DNA of 64,000 nucleotides from an uncultured SAR86 cluster bacterium. Lineage in GTDB: Bacteria > Pseudomonadota > Gammaproteobacteria > Magnimaribacterales > D2472. Of the stretch, positions 1 to 11,724 are shown piece after piece (the stretch's first letter is position 1; each line of letters starts with the position of its first letter). The stretch spans positions 1-64,000 of the forward strand of contig CACECK010000002.1 of the NCBI GenBank assembly GCA_902557965.1, in the 5' to 3' direction. The notes under the pieces are model-generated. The model did not search any database, was not told where the DNA came from, and saw only the letters and a program-made list of their open reading frames with translations. The translations under genes were made by a program, and so were the position numbers.

Positions 1-2
1 GT

Positions 3-1940
3 TTAAGACCAAATATCTCAATTAGAGGAACTGCTATTGAAAGGTCTGGAAAAGTAACAATTATGGAAGATGGTGTTTTAGTAGCTCCTTCTCCATACAC
101 TTCCTCAGCAGCATACTATTTCCCAACTACTGCAAGAATTCATTCTGTAGAAGTATTGAAAGGACCAGCTGTTGTATCGCAAGGACCGCAGACAATCGGC
201 GGGGCTATTAACTTAATAAGTACACCAATACCAGAAGTAAATTCAGGTAAGTTTGTGCAAGAAATTGGTGAAAACGGAATGGCAAGAACTCATGCATATT
301 ATGGCGCTACTCAAGGAAACTTTGGTGCATTAGTAGAAGTACACGAACATTCAAGTGATGGTTTTGATTCAATTGCAAATGTTGGTGGCGATACTGGTTT
401 TGATAAATCAGATCTTATGATTAAAGCAAGATATAGTTCTGGCAATCATACATTGACATTAAAAAGAGTAGATCTTGATGAAAATTCAGATCAATCATAT
501 GTTGGTCTTTCTCAAGAAAGTTTTATGTCTAATCCTAGAATGAGATACGGAGCGACAGCATACGATGAAATGATGAATGACGGAGAACAGACATCTTTAA
601 CGTATGTTGGTGATTTTGATAACTTTAATGTTGTATTTACATCATGGCAAAACGACTATCACAGAGACTGGTTTAAAGTGAGTGACTTTAATAATTTGAA
701 AGCTCATGGTGAGGATGATGATATTAACGAACTAATAAGTAATGCAAATAATGGAAGTACAAATGCTCAAGCTATTCTAGATGGTGAACTACCTGTTCAA
801 ATAGAATATAAACATAATAATAGATTTTATAAAAACGAAGGCTATCAATTTAGAATTTCAACAGAAATTGGTATACATGCACTTACTATTGGCTATAGAG
901 ATATGGAAGATTCAGAGAGTAGAGTTCAGGCTCACGAATACGCTGATCAGTCTGCAGATGGATCCTTATCAGCTCTTTACGGTTACGTTGGCCTTAGTGG
1001 CAGCAATAACAGATTAAGAGAGTCAAGCGCAACTTCATATTACTTAGAAGATACTATGGATTTTGGTAAGCTTGCTCTAACAGTAGGTTACAGATCAGAA
1101 GACTATGATCAACGTCATAGAAGATGGTCAGATGCAGCTGGGCCAAATTTAACAGAAGTTAGAATTGGGCCTGCAGATGTTAGAGATACAATGGCTTATA
1201 ACGATCATACAACATCAAGTATTGGTGCTACATATGATCTTAACGACACAATGACTTTGGTTGCTGGATTCCATGAAGGAATGACTCCAATGTTCGGTGC
1301 TGATCCAGAAGAAGCTGACAACATGGAGCTTGGCGTAAGATATTCAGAGGGAACTACAAATATTGAAGCTTTCTACTTTGCAAGTGATTATTCAAGATTA
1401 GCAGCTGAATGTACTTTAGTAAGTGGCGCCTCATGTAATCCAGACGAATCAGCAGTATTTAGTGGTGGTGAAGCTGAAGTATCCGGTCTTGAGTTCACTG
1501 GATCTTGGTTGTTGCAGGGCAACTATGATGTTACGTACCCAATTTCAGTTAATTTCACAAGTACAGATGCTACATTTAAAAATAGTTCAGACAGTGACTA
1601 TTTTGGTACTGTAGCTGCTGGAGATGATTTACCATATATCCCTGATTCACAAAGCTCTATCGTTGTAGGGTTTATCAATGATAGTGGTCTTAGTGGAAAT
1701 GCAAGATTTGTTCGTGTTGGAGGTTCTTGTTCGCTTGCAGCTTGCGGAGTCTATAACAAAATTGAATCTCATAGCTATTTAGACTTAAATCTTAGAAAGG
1801 CTCTAAATGATTCAATGAGTGTGTATCTAATTCTTGAAAATGCACTTGATAGTGAAGATTTAATTTCAAGAGCACCCTCAGAAGGAGCTAGATCACAAAA
1901 ACCACAAACAATGAAAGTTGGTTTTTCATACAACTTTTAG
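3..1940 (+). CDS. TonB-dependent outer-membrane receptor (FecA-like), 5' end outside window
   Basis: Frame is open from base 3 (RPNISIRGTAIERSGKVTIMEDGVLVAPSPY, plug domain); KGPAVVSQGPQTIGGAINLIS plug motif; C-terminus ends in aromatic residues (KVGFSYNF). The ATG at 63 is internal. Confidence 0.9.
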   Translation, partial: LRPNISIRGTAIERSGKVTIMEDGVLVAPSPYTSSAAYYFPTTARIHSVEVLKGPAVVSQGPQTIGGAINLISTPIPEVNSGKFVQEIGENGMARTHAYYGATQGNFGALVEVHEHSSDGFDSIANVGGDTGFDKSDLMIKARYSSGNHTLTLKRVDLDENSDQSYVGLSQESFMSNPRMRYGATAYDEMMNDGEQTSLTYVGDFDNFNVVFTSWQNDYHRDWFKVSDFNNLKAHGEDDDINELISNANNGSTNAQAILDGELPVQIEYKHNNRFYKNEGYQFRISTEIGIHALTIGYRDMEDSESRVQAHEYADQSADGSLSALYGYVGLSGSNNRLRESSATSYYLEDTMDFGKLALTVGYRSEDYDQRHRRWSDAAGPNLTEVRIGPADVRDTMAYNDHTTSSIGATYDLNDTMTLVAGFHEGMTPMFGADPEEADNMELGVRYSEGTTNIEAFYFASDYSRLAAECTLVSGASCNPDESAVFSGGEAEVSGLEFTGSWLLQGNYDVTYPISVNFTSTDATFKNSSDSDYFGTVAAGDDLPYIPDSQSSIVVGFINDSGLSGNARFVRVGGSCSLAACGVYNKIESHSYLDLNLRKALNDSMSVYLILENALDSEDLISRAPSEGARSQKPQTMKVGFSYNF

Positions 1941-1983
1941 TAATTTTTTAGGAGAGAGGGGTGCAGCGCATACCCCTAAAGTT

Positions 1984-2011
1984 AAAGGGGCAATTTATTG
2001 CCCCTTTTTTT
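1984..2011 (+). terminator. Rho-independent terminator after TonB receptor gene
   Basis: aaaGGGGCAA-ttta-TTGCCCCtttttttt: perfect stem plus U-run, 44 bp after the stop codon. Confidence 0.9.
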
Positions 2012-2031
2012 AAAATAAGTAAAATAACAGT

Positions 2032-2577
2032 ATGAGAAATTTCCTAAAGTATGATGACACTCAAGTTGTAAAATATGACAGCATAATATTAGCTGTTATT
2101 TACACAGTAGGTCACATATTTATTGCAATGACCTGTAACAGGATTATCACTGGCGCTTCATTGAATATGGCAGCTGCAGATGCATTTGTAGAGCCTATTA
2201 TTAATGGTTTTTGGTTTTATTTCCTTCTTGTCTATATTAAGACAAACATTGAAAAGAAAATTAACAATAATTCTATTACGTTTTTATCTAATGCTAAATT
2301 GGGACTATATTTAGCAATTTTATATACCATTGGCCATATTTTTATTGCAATGGTTTGTAACAGATTATTAACTGGAGCTCCATTAAATCTAGCAGCTATT
2401 GATGCTCTTGTAGAGCCTATTGTTAATGGTTTTTGGTTTTATCTTCTTTTTGTAGTATTTAATAAATACAAAATGCGCTCAAAAGCTTATTCCGGAAAGA
2501 GCAACAAAAGCCCGGCACCAGGGGCATATCAGTCATCAAAACTTGCACCAGTCAATAACAAAAAGAATATAGATTAA
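2032..2577 (+). CDS. Small membrane protein with two tandem DUF2061-like units
   Basis: Internal repeat YTVGHIFIAMTCNRIITGASLNMAAADAFVEPIINGFWFYFLL / YTIGHIFIAMVCNRLLTGAPLNLAAIDALVEPIVNGFWFYLLF. Confidence 0.7.
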   Translation: MRNFLKYDDTQVVKYDSIILAVIYTVGHIFIAMTCNRIITGASLNMAAADAFVEPIINGFWFYFLLVYIKTNIEKKINNNSITFLSNAKLGLYLAILYTIGHIFIAMVCNRLLTGAPLNLAAIDALVEPIVNGFWFYLLFVVFNKYKMRSKAYSGKSNKSPAPGAYQSSKLAPVNNKKNID

Positions 2578-2623
2578 GTATACAAAAAATTTTTCTATAC
2601 AGTACAATACTTCAACCCAATGT

Positions 2624-2699
2624 GGGGCTATAGCTCAGCTGGGAGAGCACCTGCTTTGCAAGCAGGGGGTCCGCGGTTCGATCCCGCGTAGCTCCACCA
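2624..2699 (+). tRNA. tRNA-Ala (anticodon TGC), CCA encoded
   Basis: GGGGCTATAGCTCAGCTGGGAGAGCACCTGCTTTGCAAGCAGGGGGTCCGCGGTTCGATCCCGCGTAGCTCCACCA folds as a cloverleaf; 76 nt; T-loop GGTTCGATCC. Confidence 0.98.
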
Positions 2700-2704
2700 T
2701 TTAA

Positions 2705-4933
<2,229 letters not shown>

Positions 4934-4934
4934 A

Positions 4935-6188
4935 TTACTTAGTTTCTAATATTTTTATATTTTGTAGTGATTGCATCGAGTATGTTGCAATCACTGCCAA
5001 TATATTCATATATAACTGAGCTAACAGTAGTTTAGTAGAGAGCAACTCTAAGCTTATAAATTCAAAATAATATATTCCAAGAATAGTAAAGAAAGCAAAG
5101 AACAATATCATTCGGTATGCTAATACTTTTGCTTGCATCAGATAACCTGTTATTGAAGATATAAATACAATAATTATTCCAAATGCTGCAATCTCAAAAT
5201 AAGTGTGAGATGAAACAAATGTTAGAACTGATCCAGACACAGCGATTGTAAAGAGCATTTGAAAGAAACCAAATATTTTTATATCTGAAGTTACCTTAGG
5301 ATTAAATTTCTTATAAAAATCATTTGGATTTTTTTCTTCGATGCAGTCATCTGGTCTCCAGTATGTTTGCGAGAACCATACCTTTACCTTATCGTGCCAT
5401 GATTTAGTTTTAATAGTATCCTTAATCATTATTGAAAATACTTGGAAGTTTGCCCAAAGAGGATTCCAGCTATTTAAAGGAGTAGCTGTTCCATATACTG
5501 GCTTTAAATCAGATCTTTCTGCTGTATATGTGCCAAACATTCTATCCCAAATAATAAATACACCACCGTAGTTGGCATCAATGTACTCTTTGTTTTTAGC
5601 ATGATGTATTCCGTGATTCATTGGGGTGATGAAAACTTTTTCCATCCAGCCTAAATGACCAATATGTTCAGTATGAACCCAAAATTGATAAACTAAATTA
5701 ACACCTGCAACTGCAATAAAAACTTCTACAGGCACACCAAGCAGTATCATCGGCATATAAAATATCCATTTCCATAACCAACCCGTGCTGGTTTGTCTTA
5801 GTGCTGTTGCAAGATTAAAATCTTCACCATGATGATGTACGCTGTGTGTTGCCCACAAAATCTTAATTTCATGATGCATTCTATGCATCCAATAGTATGA
5901 CAAATCATATAACAAGAAAGCTATTATCCATGTAAATGGATTTTTTACAGATAGTAACTCTAAATTAAGATTTGTGCTGATATAAACAAATATTACACTT
6001 TGAACACCAAGGTTAAGCATGGTAGGGAATCGACTTATCATTCCAATAGTAATGCTTGTTACCGTATCATTAAGTCGATAAGTATTTTTACCAACGTATT
6101 TACCATAGAAATATTCAATTACTATAAGCAAAAAGAATACTGGTATAGCAAATGTTATGATTACTGACTTATCTGTTACTACTTCCAT
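4935..6188 (-). CDS. Sterol desaturase / fatty acid hydroxylase superfamily membrane protein
   Basis: 417 aa; histidine clusters HRMHH, HSVHHH, HGIHHAKN; multiple TM segments. Confidence 0.85.
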   Translation of the reverse strand: MEVVTDKSVIITFAIPVFFLLIVIEYFYGKYVGKNTYRLNDTVTSITIGMISRFPTMLNLGVQSVIFVYISTNLNLELLSVKNPFTWIIAFLLYDLSYYWMHRMHHEIKILWATHSVHHHGEDFNLATALRQTSTGWLWKWIFYMPMILLGVPVEVFIAVAGVNLVYQFWVHTEHIGHLGWMEKVFITPMNHGIHHAKNKEYIDANYGGVFIIWDRMFGTYTAERSDLKPVYGTATPLNSWNPLWANFQVFSIMIKDTIKTKSWHDKVKVWFSQTYWRPDDCIEEKNPNDFYKKFNPKVTSDIKIFGFFQMLFTIAVSGSVLTFVSSHTYFEIAAFGIIIVFISSITGYLMQAKVLAYRMILFFAFFTILGIYYFEFISLELLSTKLLLAQLYMNILAVIATYSMQSLQNIKILETK

Positions 6189-6213
6189 ACCTTAGAATTA
6201 TAAAAAAATTTCA

Positions 6214-7023
6214 TTAATTTGTCGTTATAAGTTTGAGTGCACCGACTACGGTACCATATTCTCTGTTATCTTCAAAGATTCCTCGCATATCTGCTAATTT
6301 CAACCTTTCGTTAATTGCATTTTTAATATATTTGTTTGTTGAAACTCTTCCAATAAAATGAACTTTATTGATTCCACATAATGATGCATTAAGATAGGCT
6401 ATTGTTCCAATAACCTCTCCAATCATATTTAATAGTGCAGCAGCAATATCATTCTCTGATACATCATCTTTTTTCTTTAATTTAGCAAAATTAGATGCAG
6501 TCACTGAAGGATTTAAAACCCCAATGTCATTCACAACATCACCAATTAATAGATCTATATTCTTTCTGTCGCCAAATGTAGCTTTTTTAGTTATCTCATC
6601 TATTGATGAGCTATTTAAAACTAAATTACCAAAACCTTGAAGTGTTCCACCTCCGATGGCAATTCCACCAATATAATTAAATTCTCCATTTTGATGATGA
6701 ATGCAAGCTGTTCCGGTTCCGGCACTAATAACAACAAACGGCCCATGTGTATTGTAAATTTCAATCGCACCGCAACCAATCGCATTTGTTTCATTTATTT
6801 TTATGACTTCAACGTTTTTATAAATACTTTCAAGAGAATCTGACTTCCCTCCTGTAACAGCAATTTTATCTACATCATCAATATCAATATTTAAATGTTT
6901 AAAAATTTCATCAAGCATTGAATGATCAATCTTTTTTGATGGAAGTGTAAAAAAATCTACATTAGCATCCTTGCTTACCGCAATATCAGTATTTGAAATA
7001 CCAAAATCAATTGCTACTTTCAT
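6214..7023 (-). CDS. coaW: Type II (CoaW-like) pantothenate kinase
   Basis: 269 aa ASKHA fold: MKVAIDFGISNTDIAVS phosphate-1 motif, VVISAGTGTACIHH, GGIAIGGGTLQGFGNLVL. Confidence 0.75.
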   Translation of the reverse strand: MKVAIDFGISNTDIAVSKDANVDFFTLPSKKIDHSMLDEIFKHLNIDIDDVDKIAVTGGKSDSLESIYKNVEVIKINETNAIGCGAIEIYNTHGPFVVISAGTGTACIHHQNGEFNYIGGIAIGGGTLQGFGNLVLNSSSIDEITKKATFGDRKNIDLLIGDVVNDIGVLNPSVTASNFAKLKKKDDVSENDIAAALLNMIGEVIGTIAYLNASLCGINKVHFIGRVSTNKYIKNAINERLKLADMRGIFEDNREYGTVVGALKLITTN

Positions 7024-7396
7024 GAGTTTTGTAGAGTATTAAAAGCCCAGCAAGAATGGCAATGTTTTTTATGAAATTTTGCATTTCATGTTTTTGATTG
7101 ATGACATCATTAATATTCCAAAAGTCATGTATATAGAAATTAAACAGAATTATGTTGATTGCCAAAATCAGCGAACCTAGCTTTAAAAATCGACCTAAAA
7201 TTATTGATGTCCCAAAAATTAATTGACATAAAATAACTAAAATTAATGAAAAGGCAGGGAATGGAACCTCGTTTATTGTGACGATTTGTATATATTCTGG
7301 AAACGAAAGTACTTTAGATATACCAGGTACTAAAAAGTACAAACCAATAATTACTCTACCTGTAAGGTAGATATATTTGTCAAAATTGTCACTCAA
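7007..7396 (-). CDS. DoxX-family membrane protein
   Basis: 129 aa; GRVIIGLYFLVPGISKVLSFPEYI, four predicted TM segments. Confidence 0.75.
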   Translation of the reverse strand: MSDNFDKYIYLTGRVIIGLYFLVPGISKVLSFPEYIQIVTINEVPFPAFSLILVILCQLIFGTSIILGRFLKLGSLILAINIILFNFYIHDFWNINDVINQKHEMQNFIKNIAILAGLLILYKTHESSN

Positions 7397-7400
7397 TTGT

Positions 7401-9593
7401 TTATTCTAAGTAAGTTGATGGCCAGGTCATAGGAACCTGCTGCTGAGGATTAAAAACTCTAGGACCTTTTGCAGGGTAGGCCTTTGCTGCTGCAGATATT
7501 TCCTCTGCGCTTATAAATTCACTTGGAACTAACTTGAAAACATCTAGGCCTCTAGTAATTTCTGTTCCGTAAATATAACCATCATAAAAATATGTTGACC
7601 AATAACCACCAGTGATGAGGACATCTTCGAGTATTGGTCCTCTATCAAAATAAGCTATTTCAGTAGGATTAGAAGAATCAGTAAAGTCCATAATTGATAA
7701 ACCGCCTTGGTACCAAGCTTGAACAAAAATATCTCTATTTGGAATTGGAATAATTGAGCCATTGTGAGCAACACAATTTTCTGTTTCTAACTGAGGTGCA
7801 GGCATTTTATAGTGACTTTTAAATACCATTTTATTATCAACAATGTCATATATTGCGTCAGCGCCCCAATCCAGTGGATCCCAGGCACGACATCTAGCTC
7901 GACCACCGCCACCCCATTCATCTGTGAAGATAACCTTAGTACCATCGTTGTTAAATGTTGCTGAATGCCAATATGCAAAACCTTTGTCAGTAACAACATC
8001 AAGTCTTTGTGGGTTATATGGATCTGTTATATCAAATAAAATACCGTTGCCTGAACATGCTCCAGCGGCGATATTTGCTGAAGGAAAGACTGTTATATCA
8101 TGACACTGATCTGTTCTTTTTGTATCTTGTGTATCATCCCCATGATCACCTCCTTGCCATAATCCTGCAAGTGAACCAGTTTCCTCATCGGCAAAAACTG
8201 TTGGACTAGATACTATTCTTGCCTTGGATGGGTCTGAAACAGGAATTTCTATAACGTCAATTCTAAAAAGCGCTGTTCTTTTGTCTCCAGGAACATTTCC
8301 AACGCATATTTCCATTTCATCTTCATCTCTAACACTACCTGTCCCTGAGTTATATACAATAATTTTTCCATCTTCATTAGGACCTGAAACTATTGAGTGC
8401 GTGTGCGATCCTCGACACGTCTGAACGGCACCAACTTGTATGGGGTTTGTGAGATCAGAAATATCAAATATTCTAATACCTCTGAATCTTTCTGGACTTG
8501 CGTCTCTTCCAACTCCCTCAAGTCCACAATCAATTCGGCTCCTAATTTGTTCAACAGACATAATTAGTATATCTCCAACAATAGATACATCTCCTTGACC
8601 ACCCGGACAAACGACTGATGAAAGAAGATCCGGAATACCATCATCATTTAACTTATATATATTAAACCCGTGATAGCTACCAGCAACTAAAATATCATCT
8701 CTAAATGCCATATCTGTATTAGCAAAACTCAACATAGGGCTTCTTAGTGAACGAGACTTTTCTAAAGTTGTTTTTTCTCTATCCTCTTCAGGTTTTGTTG
8801 TATCTTCAGATCCTTTTGCTGCTGGATTTTCGGGATCATAAAATCCTGTTGGTTTTCTTAGAGAAGTTATTAGTTCTAAATTTAGAATTGCTTCATCTGC
8901 AATAAATAGGCCTGCTGTTAAACCAGATCTTGGATCATCAGATAAATTCACAGCAATAACATTCATTCTTTCAATCTCAACGCCTTGATCATTCACTAAA
9001 TCAGAAACAAACTCATTTAAAATAGGATCATACGCAGCACCAGGATATTTTTTTAGATCTTCTACCATTTCAAGGGCACCATCATGATGAGCAATCATTA
9101 GTTGAAGGAATAACCTATCAAAATCTGTACTTTTTGAATTTCTTAACTCACTTAATTGTTTAGGGCTAGCCATTCCAACCATTTCTGCATGCATTTGGTG
9201 GTGATTATGGTTTCCCATCATATTGTGAGCATACTCACCCCTTTCTTTTAACCAACTTTCCATAAAGTTAATTTCGTCCTCTTGAGACACATCTATTCTC
9301 TTAGCAAGATCTACAATTGTTTTATTATTAGTCCTTTCGTCTACTAAATTTGACATAAGAATAGCTTGTTCATGATGCACAATCATTCCTCTGAGAAATT
9401 TCACATCAGCTTTGATATACGAAGTATTTGCAATATCAGTTGCAGCATTTGCATCTAGATTTTTAGAAGGTTCGCCAGGAGCACCTGGTTGAATGATTGG
9501 AGCTTGATTAATAATTGAATTGGAAGCGCCTAATTGAAAAGCTGATACAAGTAAAAAAAAATATAAAGGTTTTTTAAATTTTAATTTAAGCAT
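7401..9593 (-). CDS. Exported DUF305 domain fused to LVIVD-type beta-propeller protein
   Basis: ORF to 9611; signal-peptide-like start MLKLKFKKPLYFFLLVSAFQLGAS; FLRGMIVHHEQAILMS...LMIAHHDGALEMV (DUF305); long C-terminal repeat region with GIRIFDISDLTNPIQVG, ILFDITDPYNPQRLDVV, LSIMDFTDSSNPTEIAYF. Confidence 0.8.
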   Translation of the reverse strand: MLKLKFKKPLYFFLLVSAFQLGASNSIINQAPIIQPGAPGEPSKNLDANAATDIANTSYIKADVKFLRGMIVHHEQAILMSNLVDERTNNKTIVDLAKRIDVSQEDEINFMESWLKERGEYAHNMMGNHNHHQMHAEMVGMASPKQLSELRNSKSTDFDRLFLQLMIAHHDGALEMVEDLKKYPGAAYDPILNEFVSDLVNDQGVEIERMNVIAVNLSDDPRSGLTAGLFIADEAILNLELITSLRKPTGFYDPENPAAKGSEDTTKPEEDREKTTLEKSRSLRSPMLSFANTDMAFRDDILVAGSYHGFNIYKLNDDGIPDLLSSVVCPGGQGDVSIVGDILIMSVEQIRSRIDCGLEGVGRDASPERFRGIRIFDISDLTNPIQVGAVQTCRGSHTHSIVSGPNEDGKIIVYNSGTGSVRDEDEMEICVGNVPGDKRTALFRIDVIEIPVSDPSKARIVSSPTVFADEETGSLAGLWQGGDHGDDTQDTKRTDQCHDITVFPSANIAAGACSGNGILFDITDPYNPQRLDVVTDKGFAYWHSATFNNDGTKVIFTDEWGGGGRARCRAWDPLDWGADAIYDIVDNKMVFKSHYKMPAPQLETENCVAHNGSIIPIPNRDIFVQAWYQGGLSIMDFTDSSNPTEIAYFDRGPILEDVLITGGYWSTYFYDGYIYGTEITRGLDVFKLVPSEFISAEEISAAAKAYPAKGPRVFNPQQQVPMTWPSTYLE

Positions 9594-9783
9594 CTTTGTT
9601 ATCCTCATCAATTATTTCTTTTGATTCACCCTCAATGATATTTTCATTTTTGTTAGCAGAGTTCCCAAATCTATTGATACGGTTATTTCTGTTTAGTTGT
9701 TTACTTGAGGCCTTAACCTTAGCGAGCTTAAAAAATGCAAATAATGCTATAACAGCAATTAGACCAAATACTAAGTTATTCAT
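9586..9783 (-). CDS. Small single-TM protein of unknown function
   Basis: 65 aa: MNNLVFGLIAVIALFAFFKLAKVKASSKQLNRNNRINRFGNSANKN...; overlaps the next gene and lies 6 bp from the upstream gene, so probably translated. Confidence 0.6.
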   Translation of the reverse strand: MNNLVFGLIAVIALFAFFKLAKVKASSKQLNRNNRINRFGNSANKNENIIEGESKEIIDEDNKDA

Positions 9784-9789
9784 CGAAAA

Positions 9790-10533
9790 TTACCTGCTTC
9801 TGATTTTTGCTAGTAATCTTAAAATTTCAAGATAAAGCCATATTAAGGTCACCATAAGACTAAAGGCGCCGTACCATTCCATATATTTTGGCATTCCTTT
9901 TTCAGCACCTTCTTCAATAAAATCAAAATCGAGAACCAGACTTAGAGCTGCAACACCTACAATTATTAATGAAATACCAATACTCATTGGAGAATTTGAT
10001 GTTAGAAAACTGAGTGTTGAACCAAAAAAGCTCATTACAAAATTTACTAAATATAAAATCATTATTCCGCCTATAGCAGATACCAACATTAATCTGAAAT
10101 TTTGAGTTGGAAGAATTAGACCAGACTTATAACAGACTAATAATGTTGCAAGTATTCCAAAAGTAAGTGCTAGGGCCTGCATCGCAATCCCAGGAAATTG
10201 TGCTTCGAAGATCATGGTTATGCCACCCAAGAAAATACCTTGACTCAATGCATACAAAGGAGCAGTTGAGCCTGCTTTTGCAGGACTTCTGAAAATTGTT
10301 ACCATTGCTAAAATAAAACCAATTATGGCTGCTGGAAGCATCAATTGAGGTATGTTCCACCCAATAAATGCACCACCAAAACATAGAGATAAAAGAATAC
10401 CAGTCTTGTTCACAGCGCCATCAAGGGTCATTCTTTCACTAAGTGGAATATCGCCATATGTACTACCAAAGTTTCTTGTAAAAGCAGGATTAGCTGATCT
10501 TCCAAATCTATTTATTGCAGCATGTTTAGACAT
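9790..10533 (-). CDS. Bax inhibitor-1/YccA family membrane protein
   Basis: 247 aa, 7 TM; EEGAEKGMPKYMEWYGAFSLMVTLIWLYLEILRLLAKIRSR. Confidence 0.9.
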   Translation of the reverse strand: MSKHAAINRFGRSANPAFTRNFGSTYGDIPLSERMTLDGAVNKTGILLSLCFGGAFIGWNIPQLMLPAAIIGFILAMVTIFRSPAKAGSTAPLYALSQGIFLGGITMIFEAQFPGIAMQALALTFGILATLLVCYKSGLILPTQNFRLMLVSAIGGIMILYLVNFVMSFFGSTLSFLTSNSPMSIGISLIIVGVAALSLVLDFDFIEEGAEKGMPKYMEWYGAFSLMVTLIWLYLEILRLLAKIRSR

Positions 10534-10593
10534 AAGTAATCTCCATATTTATTATCATACTAATTAGGTATGGTCAGAAAGACAAATTTAAAG

Positions 10594-11700
10594 TTATAAA
10601 GCTGTAGGAATTTGACCAAATTTTTCTAAAGGCTTCTTCATTTCAGCCCAGTCACACTCGAAATCGTCGGGAGCATTTTCATACTCTAGAAGACCAAGAG
10701 CTTCAAACTTTGGCCTGACAGTGTCAGTTAACAAACCTATTCTTGAAAGATTTGGAATTACTCTAGAGAATAAGAAATTTCTAAACATTTCAAATGATTT
10801 TGTATCCATTGCAAATTTTCTTGCCTCTTCTTCAGTCATACCAAGGAACCTTTGTTCTGCTTTAGTATTTATAAGCCTTTCTCTAGAAATTACACATGCT
10901 TCATAAGCAAATTGCGCACGTTCCTCTATTTCCTCTGGAGAAAGTGTTTTTATATATTCTTCAAGATAATTAATACCAAATGTAACGTGTCTTGCTTCAT
11001 CTCTCACTACGTAATGAAGCAATTGTTTTAATAGCGGGTCTTTTGTTATAGCTTTCAACATTTGAAAAGCCGCCAAAGCTAAACCTTCTATGATAATTTG
11101 CATGCCGATAAATTTTAAATCCCATCTTTCATCCGTCAGAATTTTATCTAGTAATAACTTAAGAGATGGATTTATAGGATAATGGATACCAATCTTTTCT
11201 TGAAGATATCTATTAAAAACCTCAACGTGCCTTGCTTCGTCAAATGTTTGAGAAGCAGCATAGAGTTTTGCATTATAAGTTGGCGCACACGATGCTAACT
11301 GGGAGGCTACCAAAAGGGCGCCTTGCTCTCCGTGCAGGAATTGACTCATAAGCTCAGCAGTTGAATGCCTGTCAAATAATATTTTTTCTTCTTCAGATAA
11401 ATTCTCGTATGCTTTTAAAGTCTCATGAGGTAATTGATCATCTGTTTCAACCAATCTTTCATCAGCAGGGTGGGTATAGTCCCAATTTAAATCAATCGAA
11501 CCATTCCAATTAAGCTCCTTTCCCAATTCATAAAGTTTTTTTATTCTATTATCAGAAATTGTGTAGTCCCAATTGTATGCACCAGTTAATGGAGTATGAA
11601 AAATCTCTACAACATCCTCAACTTGCTTTTGTGAAAGATCTAAATCCTCATCAAAATACAGCAAATCCTCAGGTGGACCTTTTTGTTCATTAATTTTCAT
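10594..11700 (-). CDS. Ferritin-like diiron-domain protein
   Basis: 368 aa; helices with HGEQGALLVAS, DEARHVEVF, IIEGLALAAF, RDEARHVTFG (two ExxH-type diiron motifs). Confidence 0.8.
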   Translation of the reverse strand: MKINEQKGPPEDLLYFDEDLDLSQKQVEDVVEIFHTPLTGAYNWDYTISDNRIKKLYELGKELNWNGSIDLNWDYTHPADERLVETDDQLPHETLKAYENLSEEEKILFDRHSTAELMSQFLHGEQGALLVASQLASCAPTYNAKLYAASQTFDEARHVEVFNRYLQEKIGIHYPINPSLKLLLDKILTDERWDLKFIGMQIIIEGLALAAFQMLKAITKDPLLKQLLHYVVRDEARHVTFGINYLEEYIKTLSPEEIEERAQFAYEACVISRERLINTKAEQRFLGMTEEEARKFAMDTKSFEMFRNFLFSRVIPNLSRIGLLTDTVRPKFEALGLLEYENAPDDFECDWAEMKKPLEKFGQIPTAL

Positions 11701-11724
11701 GTATATATCCTCTAACTTGTTTTA

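Noticed and set aside
1423-1614. 63-aa ORF within the TonB receptor gene
   Set aside because: Out-of-frame ORF inside a conserved receptor CDS.
7787-8424. Overlapping short ORFs on both strands within the DUF305/LVIVD gene
   Set aside because: Mutually overlapping, low-complexity translations inside a long supported CDS.
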